This document shows positions 16,217-25,007 of a stretch of 53,835 nt of DNA, piece after piece. The notes under the pieces are model-generated. The model saw only the letters and a list, made by a program, of their open reading frames with translations. It did not search any database and had not been told where the DNA came from. Numbering within the stretch: position 1 is the first letter of the stretch; each line of letters starts with the position of its first letter. The stretch spans positions 1-53,835 of the forward strand of contig CAZRKC010000013.1 of NCBI GenBank assembly GCA_964600665.1, given 5' to 3'. This DNA is from CAZRKC01 sp964600665 (GTDB taxonomy: Bacteria > Bacillota > SLNR01). The translations under genes were made by a program, and so were the position numbers.

Positions 16217-16768
16217 CTATAAACCAATGTCAGCGGCAACTTCTTGCATGGCGTCGACACCAGCTGCAATAAATGCTTCTAAACTCATATCAAATTCCAC
16301 ACACGATTTGATGGCCTCTCGATTAGCCCCTTTTGCAAAATGTTTCTCATTGAAGCGGTTTAAGACAAACGCCCCGTCAATGACATGAATCTTCTTTGCA
16401 GGATGAATCAGGGCTGCAGCAACAATGAGTCCTGTCAACGGGTCAACGGCATACAATGCTTTATCCATGAGAGATTTCCTGGGAAATCCATGCACACCAT
16501 TATGAACCTTAACAGCATATACAATTTCCGGATCCATGCCCAGGCTTGCCAGTAGCTCTGCGCCAACTTTACTATGGATTTCGGGATGATCTTTAGTGTC
16601 TTCATAATCAATATCATGCAATAATCCAGCCATGGCCCATTTGTCTTCGTCCTCGTTCATTATTGCCCCTAATTTTCGCATCACGGCTTCTGCCGCCAGC
16701 ATGTGTTTCACCAGGTTTTTTGTTTTAACCTTCTCAAGAACAAGTTTAAGCGCTGCTTCCCGTGTCAT
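16217..16768 (-). CDS. HD-domain phosphohydrolase
   Basis: A 183-residue single-domain HD protein. The metal site is visible as H in VKHMLAAEAVM, H-D in GLLHDIDYED, H in VHNGVHGFP and D in YAVDPLTGLIVAA. Members cleave phosphate esters, often on nucleotides. The ATG at 16768 lies eleven bases after GGAGG. It is the last gene of the riboswitch-controlled operon, 70 bp after the mutase gene. Its presence may mean a nucleotide or phosphorylated intermediate is handled there, or it may be a passenger. Confidence 0.8.
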   Translation of the reverse strand: MTREAALKLVLEKVKTKNLVKHMLAAEAVMRKLGAIMNEDEDKWAMAGLLHDIDYEDTKDHPEIHSKVGAELLASLGMDPEIVYAVKVHNGVHGFPRKSLMDKALYAVDPLTGLIVAAALIHPAKKIHVIDGAFVLNRFNEKHFAKGANREAIKSCVEFDMSLEAFIAAGVDAMQEVAADIGL

Positions 16769-16838
16769 AGTCCATATAGCCTCCCTTTGATAAAACAAAC
16801 ACGAGACTATTCGCTTTCACCGGTAAAAATCCTTCTGA

Positions 16839-18485
16839 TCATTGTTTCCAGCGAGAGAATACGTGCTCGATACGCTGTGCTTCCGTCAAAATCTTTCCGT
16901 TTACCGGGTCGATCGCATAATTGGCACCACGATCGATCTTTGTGTGGACTTCACCGCAAGCCAGCGGATTTCCTTTCAACTGAGGAGCATCCAGCAGTCC
17001 AATTTTCACTGCCTTTGCCAGCACCATCGGATCTACCAACGGATCTGGAATAGACCCATCCAATGATCGGATGGCATCGAGAAGCAGGTTCGCTTCCAGC
17101 ACCAACACCCGTTTTCTTTCTTGGACTTCCGGGTCGCAAGTCATATCTGGCATTCCATATACACAATTCTGGACCACTTTCCGTGCTATTTTGCAGCTTT
17201 GGATGATATCCTCTGGGCGAGCTGCATGATTTGCTTCACATGATGCAACCACATGGAGTATATCGGGTTTCATGGCCATCTGCAAATATACCGAAGCCCC
17301 CAGCTGTCCGTTCGCATAGTCCGGGTCAACGGGATAACTGAGCAATCCCGTGCGTGTCTCCCGATACACTCGGTAGGAATCATCTGCCAAGGCTTCGATT
17401 AATTCCGCTTTCGCCAACATCTTCGCCAAATCCATCTTGTCAGATAAATGAGGTGGTGTGTTGAACATATATGGGGCAATATAATCTTTGACCCCATTTT
17501 TTTTGCATGCATGTGCACTAATGTATGCGCTAGCCACGGCAACGGTATCATGTCCATCTCTGAGCTCCCAGTGATGAGATTCATTACCCTCCACAGGGAT
17601 GCCTTGATCACCATGCCACGCCATGAGTTGAAAGTGTTCAAGAATGGATTCCTCAAGTAGTGTCGGGCCTCTGCGATCCAGGGCATTGAACCAAAAAGTT
17701 GATGTTGCACACCAGGCATTTCGAATGGTTCGCCGTAACATGTCTCCATATGCCAACAAATCATTGGTGCCACTGTATGAACGAATCAGTGGAAAGTTTC
17801 CCCGCCGTGTCGCTTCATACAAGGCAATAAAGTCCGCTTCGGTCCGGATAGGAACTCCTCCAGCTCCTGTACGGGACGCGTTGATTCGTTCGGGATGGAA
17901 AAAATTCTCCTGTGCATCCTGATCGGGACCCAGAGAAATGACATCCAGAACTTGTGAGTCTGCAATTTCCTCAATTCCTCTCACCGTTGGCCAGATTGAG
18001 TCAGCTGGGAGACCAAAATGATGACGGATCACCGGAAATGGCTTTTTGCTTTGGATTCGGGAAATAATGTCATGGGCAAAGTCAATCTCAGATGGATCGC
18101 TGATATTCTGTCCTTTTAGGTATGCAACGACATGCTCAATCGGTTCTTCACCCGAGAAAGCCACTTCAAAAAGGCCCATCTCTCGCGCAACTGCTGCCAC
18201 CGGTGGAGTGCCGCCAAAACAAAATCGGCGATCCTGTAGCCCGGTCTCAACCAAGGCTTGTTTGAATTCATTCAGAATATTTTGTCCCGTTTCGGGGGTC
18301 AGTCGATAACTCACCGCGACAATGTCCGGGTCTACCTCTCTGATCGCACCAATGAATGTCTCCACTGGCGTGGCAGGACCGAGGAACTCTGTGGAGTACC
18401 CTTGCGCTTCCGCTAACCGAAGGAAATTCATAATCCCTGCTACATGCACACATTCACCCAATGAAGCTGCCAGTATTTTCGTCAT
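16839..18485 (-). CDS. B12-binding / TIM-barrel protein, adenosylcobalamin-mutase-like
   Basis: A 548-residue protein. Residues 1-130 are a cobalamin-binding Rossmann domain: GECVHVAGIMNFLRLAEAQG carries His14 at the cobalt-ligand position of D-x-H-x-x-G, but Cys12 replaces the Asp; VAVSYRLTPETG and CFGGTPP are the later B12 loops. Residues about 180-520 look like a TIM-barrel of the glutamate-mutase-E class (IRSYSGTNDLL, TSTFWFNALDRRGP, GNESHHWELRDGHD). Thus the small and large subunits of a GlmS/GlmE-type enzyme seem fused. A GlmL-like gene directly upstream supports B12 mutase activity. The substrate is unknown. AAAGGAGG precedes ATG 18485. Confidence 0.7.
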   Translation of the reverse strand: MTKILAASLGECVHVAGIMNFLRLAEAQGYSTEFLGPATPVETFIGAIREVDPDIVAVSYRLTPETGQNILNEFKQALVETGLQDRRFCFGGTPPVAAVAREMGLFEVAFSGEEPIEHVVAYLKGQNISDPSEIDFAHDIISRIQSKKPFPVIRHHFGLPADSIWPTVRGIEEIADSQVLDVISLGPDQDAQENFFHPERINASRTGAGGVPIRTEADFIALYEATRRGNFPLIRSYSGTNDLLAYGDMLRRTIRNAWCATSTFWFNALDRRGPTLLEESILEHFQLMAWHGDQGIPVEGNESHHWELRDGHDTVAVASAYISAHACKKNGVKDYIAPYMFNTPPHLSDKMDLAKMLAKAELIEALADDSYRVYRETRTGLLSYPVDPDYANGQLGASVYLQMAMKPDILHVVASCEANHAARPEDIIQSCKIARKVVQNCVYGMPDMTCDPEVQERKRVLVLEANLLLDAIRSLDGSIPDPLVDPMVLAKAVKIGLLDAPQLKGNPLACGEVHTKIDRGANYAIDPVNGKILTEAQRIEHVFSRWKQ

Positions 18486-18517
18486 GAGCTTTCCTCCTTT
18501 CACAAACCTACATCACA

Positions 18518-19927
18518 TCAGACTTCTGATACCAGATGGTCTTTCAACAATCTAATTGCAACACCAGGGTTAACCTGAGCCAGCAGTCCCATTGCCCAGA
18601 GAATATACTTTCCATCGACCCACATAATCGGGTCTAGAGGTTTCAATAAATCAGGCCTTTCCATCGAGAACTTTGTCTGCCTTAATATGCTCAACCATTC
18701 AGGAGAGTGGGCGAAAATCCCCCCTGTACCAATCACATGCATGACTTTCCCCAAATCCTTGCCCGTTTGGGTCACCATCACACCGGCAGGTGTCATCAGT
18801 CGATCCAGACGCCCAACATGCCGCTCCATCGCCAGCTCAACAGCCGCCGCTGCCATCGCCGTTTCAAGTCGTTCATCTTCTTGGGAGACCGGCAGATAAT
18901 CCACTGCAGTCGTCAGATGTTCAATATGCTTGCCCAGGTCTTCCAGCGGCCATCCGCAGCAAGCTTGGATTTTTTTCGCACCCACTGCAGCCAGCAAAGA
19001 TGCAGCGCTCACACGTAGGCCTAAATCCCCCTCCACCGTCCGCTTGGCAAACGGCTCCGGTATCCCCCTTTGGTATGTCCCCGGTGTCGTCGGTTCTCCC
19101 CTTGCGATTGAATGTACATCCGTGGTTGCTCCACCAATATCCACCACCATCAAATCGCCCCAACCGGACTCTGAATCCGTACCAGTAGACAGTAAAGTCG
19201 CCCCTTCCATGACCGCTGCGGGTGTTGGCATCAAAATATTCCCCATAAATGCTTGTGCTTTTTCGAAGCCTTTCCCGCGAATGATCTGCTCCATGAAAAT
19301 ACTCCGGATCAATGCTCTGGCCGGATCGATGTTCAGCTTTTTGAGGCTAGGCAGAACATTCTCGGTCATATGGATGGTTTTCCCAGCATCGTGAAGCATC
19401 AGTGCAACTTCTTCTGCCACTGTACGATTGCCGGCAATGATAATGGGTATCCTTAAACTGGATTTCGCAATTTTCTCGGCGTTGGCCAGAATCGTTTTTG
19501 TATCACCACCATCTGTCCCGCCTGCTAAAAGGATAATATCTGTGTCCGCTGATTCGATTTCACAAATATCCGCGCCAGATAAAAGATATGCATAGGTTTT
19601 CATCACACGTGCCCCAGCACCCAGTGCAGCACGATTGGCTGCTTCGGCGGTGAGCTCCGGAACCAAACCAATTGCGACCATCTTGAGACCGCCAGCAGCG
19701 CTGCAGCTCGCGAGTCTGGTATCATATCGATCCAGTGGGATTCCGGTCATTTCAATTAATTGGTCTGTCGCTTGTTTTAAACCGATCTCGATGCCATCAT
19801 TGACACTGGTCAAACCATATGCCTGGCCAAGAATGGCGGGGCGGTTTGGATCGATTGAGATTACTTTCGTGTAGGTACTCCCTAAATCCGCCAGTAATAT
19901 GGGGCCCATCCCGTCACCCCATTTCAT
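18518..19927 (-). CDS. GlmL/MutL-family mutase-associated ATPase
   Basis: A 469-residue ASKHA-fold (actin/Hsp70-like) protein. LLADLGSTYTKVISID is the phosphate-1 loop; LLAGGTDGGDTKTILANA and LMVVDIGGATTDVHSIARGE are the further nucleotide loops of the MutL/GlmL family. These proteins accompany B12-dependent mutases, where they are thought to reactivate the enzyme. Its ATG overlaps the upstream thioesterase stop (ATGA), which indicates coupling; an internal ATG at 19909 is an alternative start. The mutase-like gene follows after 32 bp. Confidence 0.85.
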   Translation of the reverse strand: MKWGDGMGPILLADLGSTYTKVISIDPNRPAILGQAYGLTSVNDGIEIGLKQATDQLIEMTGIPLDRYDTRLASCSAAGGLKMVAIGLVPELTAEAANRAALGAGARVMKTYAYLLSGADICEIESADTDIILLAGGTDGGDTKTILANAEKIAKSSLRIPIIIAGNRTVAEEVALMLHDAGKTIHMTENVLPSLKKLNIDPARALIRSIFMEQIIRGKGFEKAQAFMGNILMPTPAAVMEGATLLSTGTDSESGWGDLMVVDIGGATTDVHSIARGEPTTPGTYQRGIPEPFAKRTVEGDLGLRVSAASLLAAVGAKKIQACCGWPLEDLGKHIEHLTTAVDYLPVSQEDERLETAMAAAAVELAMERHVGRLDRLMTPAGVMVTQTGKDLGKVMHVIGTGGIFAHSPEWLSILRQTKFSMERPDLLKPLDPIMWVDGKYILWAMGLLAQVNPGVAIRLLKDHLVSEV

Positions 19928-20331
19928 GATGATGTGCGAACTCGCATAAAGCGACCAGTTGCTTCAGCGAGTATCTCTCGGTTGTCGTTGACCGCTTCCG
20001 CAGCCATTTCAATCATCCGCCCTCGCTGAGAGAGGATCCTTCCCTTGATCCACAAACGCTCACCAATGACCGCCGATTTTCGGTATCTCATTTCAAAACG
20101 CGCAGTCAGCGCATTCATTTCTTTTAATCTTAATAGCTTCCCCATGGCTTCATCCAACAATGTCGCCATTAATCCACCATGTAAAATCCCGTCATAACTT
20201 TGATGTTCTGGTTTCGGGACAAAACTGGTCTCAATCATATTTTCGGAAATCGCCATGAATTCTAACTTTAGTCCGATTGGATTGTCTTTCCCACAGGCAA
20301 AACACATGTCATCCCCTGTCAGACCCATCAT
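19924..20331 (-). CDS. PaaI-type hotdog thioesterase
   Basis: A 135-residue hotdog-fold protein. MCFACGKDNPIGLKLEF is a common opening of this branch; HGGLMATLLDEAMGKL holds the G-G and the Asp/Glu of the active site. Relatives hydrolyse acyl-CoA thioesters. In the operon it could release an acid from a CoA-bound product of the mutase step, which is inference. GGAG lies five bases before ATG 20331. A hairpin separates it from the ATP-grasp gene upstream, so levels may differ along the operon. Confidence 0.85.
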   Translation of the reverse strand: MMGLTGDDMCFACGKDNPIGLKLEFMAISENMIETSFVPKPEHQSYDGILHGGLMATLLDEAMGKLLRLKEMNALTARFEMRYRKSAVIGERLWIKGRILSQRGRMIEMAAEAVNDNREILAEATGRFMRVRTSS

Positions 20332-20350
20332 TATGACTCCCCCATTCTGT

Positions 20351-20396
20351 AAAACAAACCGACGGCATCACCCATAATACTTTCGACGAGCCGTCA
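20351..20396 (-). terminator. Possible intra-operon attenuating hairpin
   Basis: On the minus strand GACGGC and GCCGTC pair across about 23 nt, followed by GGTTTGTTTT. It lies between the ATP-grasp and thioesterase genes and might cut transcription partly. The loop is long, so the strength is doubtful. Confidence 0.35.
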
Positions 20397-20428
20397 GTAA
20401 ATCCTATCGGGTCTGTCGTCAACACGGT

Positions 20429-21415
20429 TTAGCCAGTTGAACGTTGTAGCGCAGTTTTAATGAGCTTTTCGACCAAATCAGGATATGAATAGCCCGCGGC
20501 CACAGACATCCGAGGGAACTCACTGTAGTCCGGCTGCATCCCAGGCAAGGTATTGACCTCCAAGAAATATGGTGTTCCTGATTCGTCCAGTCGAATATCG
20601 AGTCGTGCGAAATCACGGCAACCCAATACACGGAATGCTTTGACTGCATAATCTCGCATTTTTTCTGCGATCGTCTCATCTAAGTCCGCAGGGGCTTTGG
20701 GTATGATGGCATCCCGTGTTTTGATATCTAATGTCATCGCCCCCAAATTCTCTGTATCTCGATGGTCAAAAATAATCTCTTCAATGGGAAACAGTTCCGG
20801 ATCATGATTCCCTAAAATGCCCATGGTGAATTCTCTGCCTTTGATGAACTCTTCCACCAATGCTGCTTGCTGATAATTTTGGATCAATTGTTTGACCTGT
20901 TTTCTCAAAGCCGCTTCATCATGGACGACACTGTCTTTGGTGATGCCGATGCTGGAGCCTTCATGTTCAGGCTTGATGATCAAAGGGAATCGTAATGCCG
21001 CATCAAAGGGCTCATCCCCCGTATAGAACACCTGAAAGCGGGGCGTCGGTATCCCTTCAGTGATGAACAGTCGTTTAGTAATCTGTTTGTGCAACCCGAG
21101 AATATGTGCGGACAGCCCTGAGCCTACAAAAGGGATATCCATCATTTCCAACATGGCAACCACATGTGCCTGCTGGCTTTTTTTCGTGATACCGGTGGAC
21201 ACATTGAAGATGATGTCCAGATCATGCATCGCTGATAATCGCTGGAGCAAATCCAGTCCTGCCGGTATCAAAGTAACCCGATGTCCCTTCTCTTGCAGTG
21301 CAGTTTCGATTGCGTTGACGGTGACATCCATCTGGATTGCCCCGTGTGGATTGATTTCAAATTCCATCTCTTTGTCGATCTCGCTCTGACTATACAGTAA
21401 CCCCACATGCATCAT
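20429..21415 (-). CDS. D-Ala-D-Ala-ligase-like ATP-grasp enzyme
   Basis: A 328-residue ATP-grasp ligase. Landmarks are FVGSGLSAHILGLHKQITKR (lid and Lys), FPLIIKPEHEGSSIGI (ATP loop), LVEEFIKGREFTMGIL, FARLDIRLDE and FLEVNTLPGM (metal-binding E and N). These are Ddl hallmarks, but the N-terminus (MMHVGLLYSQSEID) and the context are not those of cell-wall ddl. Such enzymes join a carboxylate to an amine via an acyl-phosphate, so it may condense an amino or opine-type acid. AGGAGGG precedes ATG 21415. It is the second gene of the riboswitch operon. Confidence 0.8.
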   Translation of the reverse strand: MMHVGLLYSQSEIDKEMEFEINPHGAIQMDVTVNAIETALQEKGHRVTLIPAGLDLLQRLSAMHDLDIIFNVSTGITKKSQQAHVVAMLEMMDIPFVGSGLSAHILGLHKQITKRLFITEGIPTPRFQVFYTGDEPFDAALRFPLIIKPEHEGSSIGITKDSVVHDEAALRKQVKQLIQNYQQAALVEEFIKGREFTMGILGNHDPELFPIEEIIFDHRDTENLGAMTLDIKTRDAIIPKAPADLDETIAEKMRDYAVKAFRVLGCRDFARLDIRLDESGTPYFLEVNTLPGMQPDYSEFPRMSVAAGYSYPDLVEKLIKTALQRSTG

Positions 21416-21441
21416 AACTAAACCCTCCTGTATACCTGTAT

Positions 21442-22566
21442 CTATTCTTCCCCACGGTTGACCAACTCTCTGATTTGATCCGCTGTCATCCCGGCAATGC
21501 CCAACCTTTGCACATTTCGACCTGTCGCCCAGTAATCCACGCCGTGAATCCCGGAAGCAAGGTTGATCATGGATTTGATCATTTGTGTCGGCACACCGAG
21601 CATGTCTCCGATGGATGCAATTGGGACCAAGCTTGCCGGAACATCCTCAAATATATAACGGTGTTGAAGGGAAGCGGGGGCACTGATCCCCTTGTAGCCC
21701 ACATTGTTTTGAATGGCCTCGTAAAGATTTGCCCCAGTTGCGCCATATGCGGCATCAAGCCATTCATGCGCTGAGATTGCTTCAATTCCTAAGGCTTCCG
21801 CTACAGCAATTCGTTCATAATCCATTTGCTCGATCACTTTGGCCACAGAAGGCGTGATCCCTTCATGGTAATACTCAAAGTCGCCGGCAGTGGATTCAAT
21901 TCGCCCACTGTTGAGTAATGTCGGTCCCGGGTGGAAAATGGCACCAATGTTGTCAAAACTCGTTTTAAGAACATTTTCAGCCGGAACAAACTGGGGGAAA
22001 GCTTTGCTGATTACTTTGACCACTTCATTTGTCCGAAATGCTGGCAGTGCAGCAACAGGAACGACATTCTTGATTCCAAATATGCGTGATTGTGCAGGGC
22101 CAATGGTACGACTGGCAAAAATGAAGGTCTGCGCTTCTGCAATGAGGACTTCAGCTTTCACTTTTGCTTTCTTCAACACTGCTTGAAATTCCATTGCTCC
22201 ACCGGTCCGGCCCGGGTTTAACACAATAATCTGCCCGTCCTTGAGATGCTGGGCACATACTTCAGCAATATACCGATGACCCGTAGCCGGAACCACAACC
22301 ATGAGTACCTCTGCTCCCTCAATGGCATCTTTGATCCGTGTTGTCACCACGTCCAGTTTCCCAAACCCTTCCATGACACCTGACACTTCAACGCCGCCCG
22401 TCAGCTTGGCAAACCGGATCCGTTCAGCCGTTTTGTTGAAAACATTTACAGAATACCCTTTAAGGGCAAGAGCCCCGGCTATCGCCAAACCACCATGTCC
22501 ACCACCAAGAATGGCATACTTTTCTTTCGGACCCAGCGATTCCACAGGTGCAACCCATCGATCCAT
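21442..22566 (-). CDS. NAD(P)-dependent opine-type (octopine/nopaline) dehydrogenase
   Basis: A 374-residue protein. YAILGGGHGGLAIAGALALK is the dinucleotide-binding G-x-G-x-x-G/A loop; the C-terminal domain with NIGAIFHPGPTLLNSGRIES holds the His of the Asp-His dyad used by octopine dehydrogenases, and YEAIQNNVGYKGISAP lies in the substrate region. The family reductively couples an amino acid and a 2-oxo acid. It is the first gene after the c-di-AMP riboswitch; AGGAGATG precedes ATG 22566. The actual substrates are unknown; an osmolyte or wall-related product would suit the regulation. Confidence 0.8.
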   Translation of the reverse strand: MDRWVAPVESLGPKEKYAILGGGHGGLAIAGALALKGYSVNVFNKTAERIRFAKLTGGVEVSGVMEGFGKLDVVTTRIKDAIEGAEVLMVVVPATGHRYIAEVCAQHLKDGQIIVLNPGRTGGAMEFQAVLKKAKVKAEVLIAEAQTFIFASRTIGPAQSRIFGIKNVVPVAALPAFRTNEVVKVISKAFPQFVPAENVLKTSFDNIGAIFHPGPTLLNSGRIESTAGDFEYYHEGITPSVAKVIEQMDYERIAVAEALGIEAISAHEWLDAAYGATGANLYEAIQNNVGYKGISAPASLQHRYIFEDVPASLVPIASIGDMLGVPTQMIKSMINLASGIHGVDYWATGRNVQRLGIAGMTADQIRELVNRGEE

Positions 22567-22596
22567 TTCATCATCTCCTATTTCGTCAGATTGACC

Positions 22597-22622
22597 AAAA
22601 TAAAAATCCCTGCACCGCAGGG
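22597..22622 (-). terminator. Riboswitch expression platform: intrinsic terminator
   Basis: On the minus strand CCCTGC-GGT-GCAGGG is followed by ATTTTTATTTT, ending 31 bp before the opine dehydrogenase start. It lies right after the aptamer, so ligand binding most likely allows the terminator to form (an OFF switch). Confidence 0.85.
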
Positions 22623-22639
22623 ACGCTCTCTCTTAAGCA

Positions 22640-22815
22640 TGGCCAGAATAAACTGCTTTCTGCCTCGCAAATGCAAAGCAGCATGCTCATACTCCCTCTC
22701 TGCGCTTGCGAGGTTAGCTGACGGGTTCGGATTGAAAGAGCTTAACCCTACCGGTGCCACCGGATTCACCCCATAAAATGGTTCCCCCGCTCATAATGAT
22801 TCAGCGTTGTATTCA
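22640..22815 (-). promoter_or_regulatory. Cyclic di-AMP riboswitch (ydaO/yuaA class)
   Basis: The minus strand carries the conserved blocks in order: CGCTGAATC, GCGGGGGAACCA, GGGGTGAATCC, AGGGTTAAG, CCGAACCCGTCAGCTAACCT and CGCAAGCGC, with GAGAGG. These are the ydaO aptamer landmarks. Known members bind c-di-AMP and usually switch off genes for K+ or osmolyte uptake and wall remodelling. Here it controls the opine dehydrogenase/ATP-grasp/B12-mutase operon. The outer boundaries are approximate. Confidence 0.92.
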
Positions 22816-22837
22816 ATTGTGTCAAGATCTCAAGGAC

Positions 22838-22866
22838 ATTTTATCACTTAAGAAAGTTTTTGTAAA
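22838..22866 (-). promoter_or_regulatory. Promoter of the riboswitch operon
   Basis: On the minus strand TTTACA (22866-22861), 17 bp, TAAAAT (22843-22838). Transcription would start about 15 bp before the first conserved riboswitch block, which is the expected layout. Confidence 0.65.
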
Positions 22867-22892
22867 GTTTCTTACATTTTATACCATGCATG

Positions 22893-22933
22893 GGCAAAAA
22901 AACAGAGCCTGCCACACAGGGACAGGCTCTGTT
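22893..22933 (-). terminator. Intrinsic terminator after hppA
   Basis: AACAGAGCCTG and CAGGCTCTGTT form an 11-bp stem with an 11-nt loop, followed on the minus strand by a T-run. It begins five bases after the hppA stop codon. Confidence 0.85.
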
Positions 22934-22937
22934 ATGT

Positions 22938-24902
22938 TTACATGAACAGTGGCGCAAAAACCAAAGCAACGATGGACATCAGTTTGATCAAGATATTCAA
23001 GGAAGGACCGGCTGTATCCTTAAAGGGATCGCCAACCGTATCTCCAACGACCGCCGCAGCATGCGTGGCCGTTCCTTTTCCGCCCAGATTACCGCTTTCA
23101 ATATATTTTTTCGCATTATCCCATGCACCGCCTGCATTTGCCATCATGATCGCCATCAATACCCCGGAAACTGTTGCGCCAGCCAGAAGGCCACCTAACG
23201 CATTCTTACCCAAGATGAGGCCCATGGCGATTGGTGCCAAGATTGCCAGTGCACCCGGCATGATCATCTCTCTTAAAGCAGCCGCAGTACTGATATCTAC
23301 ACAACGGGCGTAATCCGGACGGGCTTTCCCTTCCATCAATCCGGGAATTTCCCTGAACTGACGACGCACTTCTTCAATCATCTGGAAGGCAGCTTTACCG
23401 ACAGCCTCCATGGCCATGGCCGAGAATAAAAACGGAAGCATACCACCAATGAACAACCCGATAATGACTTCCGGATTGAGGAGTGTAAACCCTTCTGCAG
23501 TCATTTTCACTGCAGTCGCATATGCCGAAAACAGTGCCAAGGCAGTTAACGCAGCTGAACTGATGGCAAACCCTTTACCAATTGCCGCTGTGGTGTTACC
23601 GACGGCATCCAGCTTATCTGTGATCTTGCGGATGCTTTTATCCATCTCCGCCATTTCTGCGATTCCACCAGCATTATCGGCAATGGGTCCATACGCATCC
23701 ACCGCAACTGTCATCCCGGCTGTAGACAACATACCAACTGCAGCCAGTGCAATCCCATAAAGACCAGCAACCCGATATGCAACATAAATTGTTAGAGCGA
23801 TAAAGATGATGGGGAAAGCGGTACTGCGCATTCCCACCGCGAGTCCACTGATAATGGTGGTTGCAGGACCGGTCTGTGCTGCATTCGCGATGCCTTGAAC
23901 CGGTTTATTGTCAGGCGATGTATAGTATTCCGTAATCTGACCGATAATGATCCCGGCCAGAAGTCCCACAGCAGTCGCATAGAACGCACCTAAATTGCCA
24001 AAAATACCTTTCGATAGGAAAAAGGATGCAACCAAGACCAGAGCACCACTGGCAAAAGTGCCGTTCCGCAGGGCAGCACTGGGGTTGGCCTCATCATCGC
24101 TCCGGACGAAGAAAGTACCGATGATGGCAGCAAAGATACCGGACGTAGCCAAGGCAAAGGGCATTGCAGCTCCTTTGAAACCGTATTGGACCACACCAAT
24201 GGCAATGGCAGCGATAATGGATCCCACATAGGATTCAAACAAGTCAGCACCCATTCCAGCCACATCACCCACGTTATCTCCCACGTTATCCGCAATCACA
24301 GCTGGATTCCTCGGATCGTCCTCCGGAATCCCGGCTTCCACTTTTCCCACTAAATCTGCACCGACATCGGCTGCTTTCGTATAAATCCCCCCGCCAACAC
24401 GGGCAAACAACGCAATTGATGAAGCACCAAGTGCAAACCCGTTGACGATCGCCGGATCTTCAAAAATCAAGTAGACGATGCCTAACCCAACCAAACCTAA
24501 CCCCACAACCGACATACCCATGACAGCCCCACCTGAAAATGCCACACCCAAAGCTCGATTTTGTCCATGGGTGGCTGCTTGAGCGGTTCTGACATTGGCT
24601 TTGGTTGCGACATTCATGCCAATATATCCTGCAAGCGCAGAACATGAGGCACCCGCCAAGAACGCAACAGCTGTTTGCCATTGCATGAATATGGTGATCA
24701 CGGCAAACAATATCACCACAAACAAAGCTAAATACTTGTATTCACGACTCATAAATGCCATTGCCCCTTCATGAATGGCATGTGCAATTTCTTTCATGCG
24801 ATCGCTACCTTCTTCGCTCCGGTTGATGCGACCGATCAGCGTGAATGCAAAGACCAAGGCGATGATTCCTGCTGCAATGGCAATATAGACAATCGAATCC
24901 AT
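22938..24902 (-). CDS. hppA: Membrane pyrophosphatase (ion-pumping, K+-dependent type)
   Basis: A 654-residue protein with about 16 membrane helices that pumps H+ or Na+ using pyrophosphate. DVGADLVGKVEAGIPEDDPR, then DNVGDNVGDVAGMGADLFES, is the pyrophosphate-Mg site; TVAVDAYGPIADNAGGIAEM is the second conserved block; GKGTATHAAAVVGDTVGDPF then KDTAGPSLNILIK is the last. In GNTTAAIGKG the Ala that marks K+-dependent enzymes is present (K+-independent ones have Lys). H+ versus Na+ specificity is not decided here. AGGAGGAG precedes ATG 24902. It saves energy from biosynthetic PPi next to the glycolytic genes. Confidence 0.95.
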   Translation of the reverse strand: MDSIVYIAIAAGIIALVFAFTLIGRINRSEEGSDRMKEIAHAIHEGAMAFMSREYKYLALFVVILFAVITIFMQWQTAVAFLAGASCSALAGYIGMNVATKANVRTAQAATHGQNRALGVAFSGGAVMGMSVVGLGLVGLGIVYLIFEDPAIVNGFALGASSIALFARVGGGIYTKAADVGADLVGKVEAGIPEDDPRNPAVIADNVGDNVGDVAGMGADLFESYVGSIIAAIAIGVVQYGFKGAAMPFALATSGIFAAIIGTFFVRSDDEANPSAALRNGTFASGALVLVASFFLSKGIFGNLGAFYATAVGLLAGIIIGQITEYYTSPDNKPVQGIANAAQTGPATTIISGLAVGMRSTAFPIIFIALTIYVAYRVAGLYGIALAAVGMLSTAGMTVAVDAYGPIADNAGGIAEMAEMDKSIRKITDKLDAVGNTTAAIGKGFAISSAALTALALFSAYATAVKMTAEGFTLLNPEVIIGLFIGGMLPFLFSAMAMEAVGKAAFQMIEEVRRQFREIPGLMEGKARPDYARCVDISTAAALREMIMPGALAILAPIAMGLILGKNALGGLLAGATVSGVLMAIMMANAGGAWDNAKKYIESGNLGGKGTATHAAAVVGDTVGDPFKDTAGPSLNILIKLMSIVALVFAPLFM

Positions 24903-24946
24903 CTTATCTCCTCCTGTAAATTAAATATGAGTGCATGACACTGGGA

Positions 24947-24971
24947 TGAGACGGGGCATAGTCCCGTCTCA
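24947..24971. terminator. GC-rich hairpin between secG and hppA
   Basis: TGAGACGGG and CCCGTCTCA pair perfectly (9 bp) around a 7-nt loop. No T-run follows on the minus strand, so it may be a processing or pausing site and not a full terminator. Confidence 0.4.
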
Positions 24972-25007
24972 CCGGCATTCTATCTATTAGGTATGACCGG
25001 TGCCAGG

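Noticed and set aside
20429..21415. Calling the ATP-grasp gene ddl of peptidoglycan synthesis
   Set aside because: Motifs are Ddl-like but the operon has no wall genes and is headed by an opine dehydrogenase; the substrate should stay open.
24947..24971. Riboswitch or leader before hppA
   Set aside because: Only a simple perfect hairpin; no conserved aptamer blocks recognised.
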